Assembly: GCF_000152825.2 (NCBI RefSeq)
Contig: NC_014414.1
Location: forward strand, 2,513,501 to 2,577,500
Length of the DNA stretch: 64,000 nt
Origin: Parvularcula bermudensis HTCC2503
GTDB taxonomy: Bacteria > Pseudomonadota > Alphaproteobacteria > Caulobacterales > Parvularculaceae
Direction of reading: 5' to 3'
The notes under the pieces were generated by a model. It searched no databases and had not been told where the DNA came from. It saw only the letters and a program-made list of their open reading frames with translations. Shown here one piece after another: positions 9,642 to 19,400 of this stretch. Position numbers and translations under genes: made by a program. The stretch's first letter is position 1; the number at the start of each line of letters is the position of its first letter.

Positions 9642-10142
9642 ATGAAAACCCTCGTCAGAAAGACAGCAGTCACAGGCGCAATCCTCGGACTGGCCCTGAT
9701 TGGTCCGGCGCTCGCCCAGGAGGCCGGCATGAAAATGGACAGCATGAAAGACATGGACATGTCCGGCATGAGCTGCTGCGGCGACATGGCGCCCGGCTTT
9801 GGCGTCATTAACGGCGTCGATCTGGATGCCCGAACCGTCAATATTTCACACGATCCGATCAAGAAGATCGGCTGGGGTGAAATGACAATGGACTTCGAGG
9901 TCGGCGGAATGGTTGCGCTCGACAAATTCGAGAATGGCGACAACGTCCATTTCATGCTCAAGCAGGACGACAGCGACAATTATGATATCGCCATGATGAT
10001 GCCGATCGGCGGCGATCCGGATGCTTTCAAGCTATCCATGATGTCGATGATGAAAGGCAAAGGCATGATGGACTGCAACATGGGCGGACACGGATCCATG
10101 TCCGGCATGTCAGGCAAGGATCATGACGACACCGATCACTAG
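9642..10142 (+). CDS. cusF: CusF-like periplasmic copper chaperone
   Basis: A 166-residue secreted protein (signal peptide ending LAQ). The CusF fold is recognisable by HDPIKKIGWGEMTMDF, which supplies the His, Trp, Met, Met set that binds Cu(I)/Ag(I) with a cation-pi contact. Met-rich segments flank the domain on both sides (MKMDSMKDMDMSGM; MMSMMKGKGMMDC), giving extra soft-metal sites not found in short CusF proteins. It likely feeds metal to CusB. Confidence 0.85.
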   Translation: MKTLVRKTAVTGAILGLALIGPALAQEAGMKMDSMKDMDMSGMSCCGDMAPGFGVINGVDLDARTVNISHDPIKKIGWGEMTMDFEVGGMVALDKFENGDNVHFMLKQDDSDNYDIAMMMPIGGDPDAFKLSMMSMMKGKGMMDCNMGGHGSMSGMSGKDHDDTDH

Positions 10143-10242
10143 CCGGTCCTCTGTTTCAAGCAAAAAATTCGTAAATCAGGTTCCGGCCGCGTTCCGCGGC
10201 CGGAATGCCTGCGTCTCCCGATTAGTTCACCAGGAAATCCCA

Positions 10243-10686
10243 ATGACTCAAAGAATTCTGATTACCGCCTTCTTGTTAGGTTCCGTTTCCCTGACAGCCT
10301 GCAGTGACCCCGAAAGCCGAACGCCGCCAGCATCCGGCCCTGCGGACCAGACCAGGCCTGAACCGTTCGAACAGGCAGATGAAGCTATGCCCGGCGATAC
10401 TGGACGGGCCACGGGCAGGATCACATCCCTTGATCGCGACGACGGCCGGGTCACCATCGACCATGGCCCTTTCGAAGGCATCGCCATGGGCGCGATGACC
10501 ATGAGTTTCGCTTTAATGGGCGATCTTGAGCTGACTGACCTCTCTGAAGGCGATGACGTGATCTTCCAGGTCAAACGGGGCCGGGACGGTTCTCATCGCA
10601 TCATGGAAATTTGCAGCATTCCCGCGAATGGCCGCGACTGCCCGGACCAAGAAACGGTCTATCCGCACAACCCTCCAGATCAGTAA
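10243..10686 (+). CDS. CusF-like lipoprotein lacking the Trp ligand
   Basis: A 147-residue lipoprotein (lipobox LTAC, SD-like AGGAAA upstream of ATG 10243). The CusF-type motif reads HGPFEGIAMGAMTMSF, so His and both Met are kept but the usual Trp is Met. The in-frame extension upstream of 10243 overlaps the previous gene and lacks a signal, so it is rejected. It may be a second copper carrier with altered coordination. Confidence 0.75.
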   Translation: MTQRILITAFLLGSVSLTACSDPESRTPPASGPADQTRPEPFEQADEAMPGDTGRATGRITSLDRDDGRVTIDHGPFEGIAMGAMTMSFALMGDLELTDLSEGDDVIFQVKRGRDGSHRIMEICSIPANGRDCPDQETVYPHNPPDQ

Positions 10687-10756
10687 GGCGGCATACTCCG
10701 GCACTGTCCCCGATCGAGCTAAAGGGAAGACGATAAAGACCCGTTTCGCCATAGCG

Positions 10757-11095
10757 TCAAACTGGCATGCGCGGACCAAAAAGAATAACCGCAGCCCCGA
10801 TCAGACAGGTTACAACCCCTATCAGATCCCAGCGGTCGGGACGAATCCCCTCAATGGTCCATAGCCAGATGAGCGAGGAAGTTATGTAAACCCCACCATA
10901 GGCGGCATAGGCGCGCCCGGCTGCAGACGCTTCCACCAGTGTCAGCAGCCAAGCGAATACAACAAGGGATATCATCCCCGGAACCAGCCAGAAAGCGGAC
11001 TTTCCAAGCCGCAGCCAGGCCCAGAATGCAAAACAACCGGCAATTTCGGCGGTTGCCGCGCCAGCATAGATCAACAACGTCGCGCGAATATCCAT
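10757..11095 (-). CDS. ynfA: YnfA/UPF0060 family membrane protein
   Basis: A 112-residue protein with four transmembrane helices and the YnfA features [14 protein letters not shown] and AAYGGVYI near the middle, in an SMR-like small transporter fold. Substrate unproven. It is at the promoter-distal end of the mer-oriented strand, 60 bases past merA, and converges with the CusF-like lipoprotein gene. Confidence 0.85.
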   Translation of the reverse strand: MDIRATLLIYAGAATAEIAGCFAFWAWLRLGKSAFWLVPGMISLVVFAWLLTLVEASAAGRAYAAYGGVYITSSLIWLWTIEGIRPDRWDLIGVVTCLIGAAVILFGPRMPV

Positions 11096-11155
11096 GGCTG
11101 GGGCATTACCTGATCTGGCTGGACTGGCGAGGCCCCGTTGCGGTTAAAATTGGTT

Positions 11156-12607
11156 TCAGCCTGCGCAGCATGAAAGCTTCGCCACGTCCTTGTCGAACGT
11201 CTGTGCCGCCAATTTTAACCCTTCAACAGTTGTCAGGTATGGAAAAATTGTCTCGCCAAGCGCCTTGCTCGTCATGCCGAACTTCAACGCCATAGCCAGC
11301 GTCTGAATCGCATCAGACCCTTCGGGCGCCGCGATCTGTCCGCCCAGGAGGCGGTCGGTCTTCGCATCCGCGACCAGCTTGATGACGCCGCGGGTATCGC
11401 GGGCGGCGGCGGCGCGTGCCACGTGGTCCAGCGTCAGCACGCTGGTCTTGACGTCATGACCGGCTGCCTTCGCCTGCACCTCGGAAAGGCCGACGCCGGC
11501 GACCTGCGGATCGGTGAACACGACCCAGGGCATGGCCGCATTGTCATAGCGCAAATCCTGAAGCCCGAGCGCATTGTTGACCGCCACCTTGGCCCCATAA
11601 GCGGCCATGTAGACGAACTGGTCGCGATCGGTGACATCACCCGCTGCCCAGACGCCAGGCCGCGTTGTGGCCATGTCGGCTCCGACCTTGATCGATCCAC
11701 GCGCATCGGTCTCGATGCCGAACTCGCGCAAGCCGAGGTCTTCGGAATTGGCCACCCGGCCAGTGGTGGCCACAAGCCGCTGCGCGGAGAGGGTCACGGG
11801 CTTTCCACCCCGTTCGATTGTCAGCGTGACGCCGCCGTCACTCCGTCTCACCGATCGGTAGGACAGGCCGGTCTCGACCGCGACACCCTCAGCCTTCAAC
11901 GCGTCGGTCAACGCCTTGGCCACTTCCGGTTCCACGCCGGGCAGAAGGCGCGAACGCGTGACCAGTGTAACCTTGACGCCCAGCCGCGACGCCATCTGCG
12001 CCAGTTCACAGCCAATATAGCCGCCGCCCAGTACCAGGATGCTTTCGGGCTGATCGGGCAGGCTGAGAAGGTCCCAGGAATCGAGCGCCTCCACGGTCTC
12101 GATCCCGTCAATTTCCGGCAAGAAAGGGCGCGAGCCGGTGGCGATCAGAACCTTCGGTGCAGCGATGATCCGCCCGCCGACTTCGATGCCGCCTTCGACC
12201 AGGCGTGCGGCACCTTCCTCGATATAGGTGACATACTCATAGGAAGGCAGCAGGTCGATGTATTTTTTCTGGCGCATCTCGTCGACCAGATCGGCCGTGC
12301 CCTTGACGACCGCCGACCAGTCCACGCTGTGCGCACAGGGCTCAATGCCCGGAAACCGTGCCGCCGCTGTACCAGCATGCACCGCTTCACCGGCCCGTAT
12401 CATCGCCTTGGACGGCACGCAGCCGACATTGACGCAGGTGCCGCCGATGGTGCCATGCCCAACCATGGCCACGCGCCTGCCGGCCTCGGCCGCGCTAATC
12501 GAAGCCGAAAACCCGGCCGAGCCAGCACCTATGACGATGAGGTCATAGCTGTCGTCGCCGTTTTTATTGACGGAGCAGCAATCGCCTGTCTTTACGGTTT
12601 GATTCAT
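11156..12607 (-). CDS. merA: Mercuric reductase
   Basis: A 483-residue cytoplasmic FAD/NADPH flavoenzyme that reduces Hg(II) to volatile Hg(0). It has the redox disulfide GGTCVNVGCVPSK (Cys58 and Cys63) and the C-terminal vicinal pair Cys480-Cys481 (LSCCAG) that accepts mercury. There is no N-terminal NmerA heavy-metal domain, only a short tail with a CC pair at residues 10-11. It is last but one in the mer direction before ynfA. Confidence 0.95.
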   Translation of the reverse strand: MNQTVKTGDCCSVNKNGDDSYDLIVIGAGSAGFSASISAAEAGRRVAMVGHGTIGGTCVNVGCVPSKAMIRAGEAVHAGTAAARFPGIEPCAHSVDWSAVVKGTADLVDEMRQKKYIDLLPSYEYVTYIEEGAARLVEGGIEVGGRIIAAPKVLIATGSRPFLPEIDGIETVEALDSWDLLSLPDQPESILVLGGGYIGCELAQMASRLGVKVTLVTRSRLLPGVEPEVAKALTDALKAEGVAVETGLSYRSVRRSDGGVTLTIERGGKPVTLSAQRLVATTGRVANSEDLGLREFGIETDARGSIKVGADMATTRPGVWAAGDVTDRDQFVYMAAYGAKVAVNNALGLQDLRYDNAAMPWVVFTDPQVAGVGLSEVQAKAAGHDVKTSVLTLDHVARAAAARDTRGVIKLVADAKTDRLLGGQIAAPEGSDAIQTLAMALKFGMTSKALGETIFPYLTTVEGLKLAAQTFDKDVAKLSCCAG

Positions 12608-12666
12608 TATTTCTTCCTTGGCTTGTGACCAGACATGGCGACGCGGCCTCGATCAAGTATTCAAAA

Positions 12667-14016
12667 TCACACCATCGACCCGATGTCGGAGGCGTAGCTG
12701 GGATAGGCGAAGATCATCGCCTTGATCTGATTGGCGGTCTGCCCGGCGCGCATGGCCATGGCGAAAAGGTTGATCTGTTCCTCAGCCCCCGGTCCGATCA
12801 GATGTGCGCCCAGGATCTTTCCGGTGTCCTGTTCGACCAGCACCTTGTACGCGGTTCGCTTCGCGCCGACGCGCATTGACGAATACCAGTCATGGGTCTT
12901 CTCAAAATGGATATCGAACTTCAGACCCTGTTTCCTGGCCGCCGCCTCTGACAAGCCAACGGTGGCAACCATTGGCAAAGTGAAAACCACTGAGGGAATC
13001 GGCGGGTATTTGACTTGTCGCTCGTCCTTTCCGGCCAGCAGGTTCTTGCCCGCCACACGCCCCTCGAAGGCAGATACCGGGGTCAGGTTGGGGCCGCTGT
13101 CGGCGCAATCGCCGGCGGCGAAGACCGCGGGATTGCTCGTGCGCATCGAGGCGTTCACCTGAATGCCCCGGCGGGTGTACTCGACGCCGGCAGCCTCAAG
13201 GTTCAGCCCGTCAATATTTGGCACCCGGCCCGTGCCATGCACCACTAGGTCGCAGGTCAAGGTTTCGGCACCACCCGCGCCTTCCACAGTGACGATAAAT
13301 TCTTCGCCCTGTTTCTCGATCGCCAGCACTTTCGCCTTGGTGCGCAAGTCGATGCCAAGCTCTTCCGTGCCCTCCACAAGTATCTCAACCAGGTCGTCAT
13401 CGAAGGTGCCCAGGGGGCGCTCGGCCATTTCGAGTACAGTAACTTCGCTGGCCCCGGCGCGCCTGGCAATATGAGCGAACTCCATGGCGATGAAGCCACC
13501 GCCGACAAAAGCGATCCGGTCTGGCCGCTCGGTTAGTTCGAGAAACTCGGTGCTGGTGGTCAGATACGCCTCGCCAGGAATGTTCAGCGTTATCGGCCGT
13601 GCGCCGGTGGCGATGTGGAAATGTTTCGCGCGCAGGATTTCGCCATTCAGCTCGATACTGTCCGCGCCTGTGAACCGCGCTTCACCATGCAATACATCAA
13701 TGCCTGCCTTTTCCATTCCCGCCTCGATACGCGGCGGCATGGCGTCGGTGAATGTTCTCTTGAAGGCGATCATCTCCGGCCAGTCGACGGAAGGCTGCAT
13801 CTTCAGCCCATTGCCCTTCATCCTGTCTGCCCAATCGACGCCTTCTGTGACCGCAACCAGCATCTTCTTTGGATCACAGCCGCGCAGGGCGCAGGTTCCA
13901 CCATAAGGCAGGCTATCGATGCTCGCCACATTCCAGCCCGCCTTTGCGGCCATCCGGGCGACACCATTGCCACCGGTTCCACCGCCAATCACGATAAGGT
14001 CATATGCGTCTTTCAT
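12667..14016 (-). CDS. FAD-dependent NAD(P) disulfide oxidoreductase in mer operon
   Basis: A 449-residue two-dinucleotide-fold flavoprotein with GGGTGGNG near the N-terminus and the redox motif GGTCALRGCDPKK (Cys42, Cys47). It belongs to the glutathione reductase/mercuric reductase superfamily but lacks the C-terminal CC of MerA, so it is probably not itself a mercury reductase. Such genes accompany alphaproteobacterial mer operons. Start 14016 is preferred to 14121 because the nucleotide-binding strand begins directly after it. Confidence 0.85.
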   Translation of the reverse strand: MKDAYDLIVIGGGTGGNGVARMAAKAGWNVASIDSLPYGGTCALRGCDPKKMLVAVTEGVDWADRMKGNGLKMQPSVDWPEMIAFKRTFTDAMPPRIEAGMEKAGIDVLHGEARFTGADSIELNGEILRAKHFHIATGARPITLNIPGEAYLTTSTEFLELTERPDRIAFVGGGFIAMEFAHIARRAGASEVTVLEMAERPLGTFDDDLVEILVEGTEELGIDLRTKAKVLAIEKQGEEFIVTVEGAGGAETLTCDLVVHGTGRVPNIDGLNLEAAGVEYTRRGIQVNASMRTSNPAVFAAGDCADSGPNLTPVSAFEGRVAGKNLLAGKDERQVKYPPIPSVVFTLPMVATVGLSEAAARKQGLKFDIHFEKTHDWYSSMRVGAKRTAYKVLVEQDTGKILGAHLIGPGAEEQINLFAMAMRAGQTANQIKAMIFAYPSYASDIGSMV

Positions 14017-14160
14017 GGCATGTCTCCATTGGTTGCGCTGATTGCCCTGCGCGGAAGATCCCGAGACCCGTTCAAAAAGATCCAGCCCCCTTCCACAATC
14101 GGCACCTGCCTGCTGCTCCACCCGGAAGCGATCCTGCTCATCGCGGCACGTATTGAGCCA

Positions 14161-14400
14161 TCATGATTGGTTTCCGTCAGGGCTGCATGGCCGCTTCTGC
14201 CTGCGCCAGACAGCATAGACCGTCAGCGCAATGAACAGGGCAAGCGCGGGCAATAGCACATAGTCGATCCAGCCCAGCACTGCCGACAGGCCCACAGCGC
14301 CAAGCAGCACCACGAGTATCGGTGTGAAACAGCAAAGTGCCGCAATGACGGTACCGGCCAGACCCGTTATCAGCAGTTTTCGGTCAGTCCATTTTGACAT
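14161..14400 (-). CDS. merF: Mercury transporter MerF
   Basis: A 79-residue inner-membrane protein with two helices. ALCCFTP in the first helix gives the vicinal Cys pair that takes up Hg(II), and DYVLLPALALF in the second is typical of MerF. The start at 14400 gives the family length; an upstream ATG would add 15 atypical residues. It lies between merP and the flavoprotein gene. Confidence 0.88.
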   Translation of the reverse strand: MSKWTDRKLLITGLAGTVIAALCCFTPILVVLLGAVGLSAVLGWIDYVLLPALALFIALTVYAVWRRQKRPCSPDGNQS

Positions 14401-14488
14401 CAAAGTGAAAGCCTTGTGTGAAGATCTGACGATGTATGCGAACATCGACTGGCAGGTGCCTCATCAGGATATTCCAGATGCTGCGTGT

Positions 14489-14812
14489 TCAACCGTCCGT
14501 AACGCTTGCCGGGTATCCTACATCGGTTGAAGCCGCAGCGATCAGCACAGGCGTTGTCGCCGCCGTATCGTAAACCACCTCTGCGGTCCTGGCCGCATAA
14601 TCGATATCGACAGATTTAACGCCCTCGACACGCATCATCGCTTTCCTGACAGCAATCGGACATGTCGCGCAGGTCATGTTTCCGATCGTAAAACGGGCTG
14701 TCGCCTGTTCGACCTCCACCGAGGCATCCGGAGCATTCTGCGCGCCGGCGACTGCGAGCCCCCCCGCGAGTGCCAGACCTGCCAGTCCGGCGATCATCCA
14801 TGTGCGTTTCAT
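14489..14812 (-). CDS. merP: Periplasmic mercury-binding protein MerP
   Basis: A 107-residue secreted protein with a signal peptide (AGAQ) followed by an HMA domain, GNMTCATCPIAVRKAM, whose two Cys bind Hg(II) and pass it to MerT. It starts 15 bases after merT. Confidence 0.93.
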   Translation of the reverse strand: MKRTWMIAGLAGLALAGGLAVAGAQNAPDASVEVEQATARFTIGNMTCATCPIAVRKAMMRVEGVKSVDIDYAARTAEVVYDTAATTPVLIAAASTDVGYPASVTDG

Positions 14813-14826
14813 ACTTGTCTCCCTGG

Positions 14827-15201
14827 CTAGTAAAATAACGGTGCCCATACATCGATGGTCAAGGCCGCCAGCACGACAAGCGCGCCGCTCCACAGGGCGA
14901 CCTGCTTGACGACTGACGACTGCGGACGGGCGCAATAGCTACCATCCTCGCAGACACTGGTTTTTCGAAAATAGACATCCCAGAACCCAGCCGCGAGAAA
15001 TCCGATCGCGACCAGAAGAAAAAGGGGCTTGTAGGGTTCCAGCGCCGTCAACTGGCCAATCCACGCTCCGGAAACACCGAGACTGATCAGCACAAGCGGC
15101 ACGATGCAGCAGGATGATGCAAGGAATGCCCCCAGCATGCCACCGGCAACAAGCCACCTTGAACGACGCTCATTTGCTGGGCTGTTTTCCGTATCTGCCA
15201 T
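14827..15201 (-). CDS. merT: Mercury uptake protein MerT
   Basis: A 124-residue inner-membrane protein with three helices. The SSCC pair in helix 1 and a second Cys pair in the cytoplasmic loop (SVCEDGSYC) carry Hg(II) inward to MerA. First gene of the mer operon; ATG 15201 is preferred over the in-frame ATG at 15222. Confidence 0.93.
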   Translation of the reverse strand: MADTENSPANERRSRWLVAGGMLGAFLASSCCIVPLVLISLGVSGAWIGQLTALEPYKPLFLLVAIGFLAAGFWDVYFRKTSVCEDGSYCARPQSSVVKQVALWSGALVVLAALTIDVWAPLFY

Positions 15202-15236
15202 GACCAGCTGTTCCCATTGCATTATTGATCATGATC

Positions 15237-15267
15237 ACGTTACGCTCTGTAGTTGGTACAGACACAA
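15237..15267 (-). promoter_or_regulatory. merT promoter and MerR operator
   Basis: On the minus strand a -35 TTGTGT (15262-15267) and a -10 TAACGT (15237-15242) are separated by 19 bp. Within the spacer is a dyad, TCTGTA-N5-TACAGA at 15246-15262. The overlong spacer with a centred dyad is the hallmark of MerR-activated promoters, and it lies between divergent merT and merR. Confidence 0.8.
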
Positions 15268-15281
15268 GCGGGTATTTCATC

Positions 15282-15698
15282 ATGGCCATCACATCGCCGC
15301 GAGCAGCACTCAAACGGGCTGAACTGGCCGGGCGGCTCGGCTGCAATCTTGAAACGATCCGCTATTATGAAAAGATCGGCCTTCTGCCCGAACCGGCCCG
15401 CACGGCCAGTGGCCACCGGCTGTATTCAAATGAAGATCAGGTACGACTGCGTTTCATATTGCGAGCCCGCAGCCTCGGCTTCTCCGTGGAAGATGTACGC
15501 TCGCTACTTGGCATCAATGATGGCAGGCCGAGCTGCGCGGAGGTCAGGGCGCTGGCAGAAGCACATCGGGGCGATATCCGTAAACGCATCGCCGATCTGA
15601 AGCAGATGGATCGACGGCTCGGCGAGATCATGGCTGGTTGCACCGGCGCTGAAACACCCGATTGCGCACTCACCGACAAACTGTTCGAAGATAGCTGA
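15282..15698 (+). CDS. merR: Mercury-responsive MerR regulator
   Basis: A 138-residue regulator with an N-terminal winged helix (ELAGRLGCNLETIRYYEKIG), a dimerisation helix, and three Hg-binding Cys: one in RPSCAEV and two in GCTGAETPDC. The last two are one residue closer than in classic Tn501 MerR. Divergent from merT. The ATG at 15282 is chosen because upstream starts would cover the operator. Confidence 0.92.
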   Translation: MAITSPRAALKRAELAGRLGCNLETIRYYEKIGLLPEPARTASGHRLYSNEDQVRLRFILRARSLGFSVEDVRSLLGINDGRPSCAEVRALAEAHRGDIRKRIADLKQMDRRLGEIMAGCTGAETPDCALTDKLFEDS

Positions 15699-15699
15699 C

Positions 15700-16210
15700 A
15701 AAAGGGGCTCCTGCATCTGCCAGAGATGAAAATGATGGACACCCACGACACCATCACCGCTCCGCATCGCCTCAATGACGGCACCGTTGTCAATGTCCGG
15801 CGGACTACCTAGCCACAACATGTGGATCGGCCCGCCGATTTCGCGGAACGACAGGCAGAGAATGTTACCGCGACACCAATCGTCACGAACGGATCGAACA
15901 GTTTTCAGTCATAGATGAGGATGAGCGCGTCGCCCGCAACCACGGCTACAGATGCGAGTGCGTCGGACAGATTGTGAAGGAGGAGCGCCCGGATATTCAC
16001 GCTCCCATTCTGCACCGAATAGATCAGGAGGGCTGTAAGCTCGGCAATGACCAGCGCAACACCGCCACGAATAACGATCATCCAGCCACAAACGGCGGGC
16101 GGATCAGTGATTCGTATGACACTCTTATTGACCAGATAGCAATGGAGACCCGACGATCATCGCTCGCGGGATCAAGATCGTCATGATCATGTGCGTGGCT
16201 CAGGATCGGC
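15700..16210 (-). pseudogene. Degraded CDF (CzcD-like) metal exporter
   Basis: Reading leftwards, pieces of a cation diffusion facilitator appear in order. First is a His-rich N-terminus (SHAHDHDD then DRRVSIAIW), then after an internal deletion VNIRALLLHNLSDALASVAV. An in-frame TGA follows at 15905-15907, then a frame change, then the cytoplasmic domain IDNGAVIEAM and GVHHFHLWQM. The C-terminus is cut at the convergent end of merR. No intact reading frame remains. It once belonged with the neighbouring czc genes. Confidence 0.7.
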
Positions 16211-16435
16211 CTCCTCTTCCAGCACCTTGCGCTTGCACTCGAGATACGCGCGTCGCCGCGAGTGCACCGCGTTTTTGACACGACTCTTTGGTGGTATCAG
16301 GCCGCATTCCTCCTGCACCTTGGCCGCCTGCTCACTCGAAAGGGCCCCCATCACGTTGTCGAGACTCTCGCAGCCGGCCAGGGCTGCGAGAGAAACGGAC
16401 ATGACCGCGAAGCGAAGTTCACGATGGATGAACAT
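16187..16435 (-). CDS. Small Cys-containing lipoprotein downstream of czcA
   Basis: An 82-residue protein with a lipobox (LAALAGC) and a charged C-terminal tail with two Cys. It starts inside the 3' end of czcA (overlap 17 bases), so it is probably coupled to it. Family unknown; an accessory of the exporter by position only. Confidence 0.55.
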   Translation of the reverse strand: MFIHRELRFAVMSVSLAALAGCESLDNVMGALSSEQAAKVQEECGLIPPKSRVKNAVHSRRRAYLECKRKVLEEEADPEPRT

Positions 16436-19400
16436 GCTCGGCCTCCAACAAGGAATGGTGCGCGTCGGGCTTTGGTGCGAACCAGCGGTGAAGGGCGGGT
16501 AGCACCAGCAAAGTGAGCACGGTCGAGGAGACCAGCCCGCCCATGACCACCGTGGCCAGTGGCCGCTGCACTTCAGCACCGACACCACTTGCGAAGAGCA
16601 GCGGCGCAAGGCCGAGCGCCGTCGTAAGGGCGGTCATCAGCACAGGACGTGCCCGCAAGCCTGCCGCCTCGACGGCAAGTTCATCGCGACCACGGCCCTC
16701 CCTGGCAAAATCATCCATGAAACTGACCAGCACCATGCCATTGCCGAGCGCGATACCGAACAGGGCAATGAAGCCGACCGTGGCGGGCACCGAGATCGGC
16801 AGGCCAGCAAGCCAGAGCGCCATCGCCCCGCCGGTCAGCGCCAGCGGAATGTTGAGCAGGATCAGGATGGCCGATTTCATCCGCCCGAACGTCAATAGCA
16901 GGATCAGGAACACGATACCGAGCGTGATCGGAATCACGACGGCGAACCGCGCATTCGCTTCCTGCTGGAGTTCGAACTGTCCGCCCCATTCGACGCGATA
17001 ACCAGCCGGCAGGTCGAGCTGACTGGCGACCGATTGCTGCGCATCAGCGACATAGCTGCCAATGTCGCGTCCTCTCACATTGAGCTGAACGGTGATGAAT
17101 CGCTCACCATTCTCGCGCGTGATCTGACGTGGACCGACAATCTCCCTGATGTTTGCCACGCTTTCGAGTGGAACCCGTGCGCCGCTGGACGATTCCAGAA
17201 TAATCCGTCCAATGGCCTCCGGCGTGTCCCGGTCCTCTTCGGCATAGCGCACGATGACGGGAAACTGGCGCACTCCCTCGAAAACGGCACCAGCCTCTGC
17301 CCCGCCGACGCCGGAACGCAAGGCATCGAGCGCCTCCTCCACGCTCAGTCCATACCGGCCGAGCGCAGGACGGTTGAGCGAGACCACAAGCTGCGGCGCG
17401 CCGGTGATCTGATCGGCCTGGACGTCGGTCGCCCCAGGAACCTCCTGAAGAATGGACTGCAAGTCCTGCGAGCCTTCCAGCAGGACCGCCGTATCCGGAC
17501 CGAAGATCTTGACCGCCAGTTGCGCCTTTGTGCCGGTCAGGAGCTCATCAACAGACATGGCGATCGGCTGGCCAACATTGACCCTGACGCCTGGAAAGCC
17601 GCCGAGATTCTCGGAGATCGACGCCCGGAGTTCATCCGGGCTGATGCCATTGCGCCATTCGCTTCGGGGTTTGAGCGCCACGAAGGCCTCGATACTGTTG
17701 ACCGGGTCGGCATGCGCGCCGACTTCCCCACGACCGATCCGGCTGACAATGGAACTGATCTCGGGGAAGGCTTCAAGCAGTCTTGTCTCGATGCGGGTCG
17801 ACGTTTCCTTTGCTTCGGTTAGTGAGATGGACGGCGCCATCGTCACACGCAACAGGACATCGCCTTCCTCCAGCGCAGGCGTGAACTCCGAGCCAAGGCG
17901 TGTCGCAGAGAGCCCCCCAACCAGAAGCAGGACGCCTGCTAGCCCGACCGCCGCGAGACGTCGCCGGACGAAGAAGGCCGCAAGCGGCTTGATCAGCGAA
18001 ACAAGCCGGCTGTCGCTCTCCTGGCTATTGCTCTTGGGCGGACGCATGAGGCCGAGCGCCATCGCCGGAGCGATGAGCGCGGCATAGATCAGCGACCCTG
18101 TCATGGCGAGCGCGGCAGAAGCGGCGAGCGGCCGAAACGTCTTGCCTTCAGTGCCCTGTAGCGAAAAGAGCGGCAGGAAGACGATGACCACCACGGCGAC
18201 GGCAGCAATTAGCGGCGCGATCACTTCGGCGCTCGCTCGCGCGACCGTCGTGCGGCTATCTTCACCCTCGCGTCGTTCGCGCAAGCCGCGATCCACGTTC
18301 TCGGCGATGACGATGGCGCCGTCGACCATCATCCCGATGGCGATCGCTACCCCGCCCAGCGTCATCAGATTGGCCCCGATGCCGAGGGCCTTCATCGCGA
18401 TGAAGGCAAAGCCGACCGAGAAGGGAATAGCCATGACGACAACAAGACTTGGCCGCCAGCCGCCGAGGAACAGGAAGACGATGACGGCGACCAGGAGCGC
18501 GCCCTGCCAGAGCGCGGTCGTCACGGTCGCAGCCGCCTTTTTCACCAGCGTGCCCTGATCATAATACGGGACGGCTTTGACACCGTCGGGAAGCGACAGG
18601 TTGATCTCTTCGAAGCGCGCCTGAGCGTTCTCGATCACCTCAGACGTGTTGGTGCCATAAAGTTTCAGGACGAGACCGGCCACGGTCTCACCTTCGCCAT
18701 TGGCAGTTGCGAGCCCCTGCCGGACGCCGCCACCTATCGCGACTTCACCGAGGTCGCTGACGCGGACGGTTCGTCCATCCACGGTCTTGACCGGCGTTTC
18801 ACGCAGATCATCGAGAGATCGAGCGAGCCCGACCCCGCGCACCGTGTACTGTTCGGCGCCAATTTCGATGAATTGCGCGCCGGCCGTCCGATTGGCGCTT
18901 TCCAGGGCGGCAATCACCTCGCCGACGCTGAGGTCATAGGATGTCAGCTGATCGGGATCGAGGCGGACCTGGTACTGCTTCTCGAAACCCCCTAGTGACA
19001 GAACCTCCGTCACCCCTTCAACCGACTGAAGCGGATACTTGATCATCCAGTCGGCAATCTCGCGCAGCTCAACCAGCGACCGCTCGCCGGTCTCATCGAC
19101 GAGCCGGTAGTACATGATGATACCAAGGCCGGTCGAAATCGGCCCCATCTTGGGTGTGCCGAAGCCGTCGGGAATGGCGTCGGCGGCCTCGCCGAGGCGC
19201 TCGCCGACGACTTGGCGGGCGAAATAGACGTCCGTGCCATCCTCGAAATAGATATTGATGACGGACAGGCCAAAATTGGATGTCGAGCGGATCTCGTCGA
19301 CCTTGGGGAGGCCGGACATGGCCGTCTCGATCGGATAGGTGACATAGCGTTCGACCTCTTCGGGCGACAGGCCTTCAGTTTCGGTGAAGACTTGGACCAG

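Noticed and set aside
11423..12628. 401-codon open frame on the plus strand
   Set aside because: Exact antisense of merA; no protein-like motifs and no ribosome site. It reflects the high GC third-position bias of merA.
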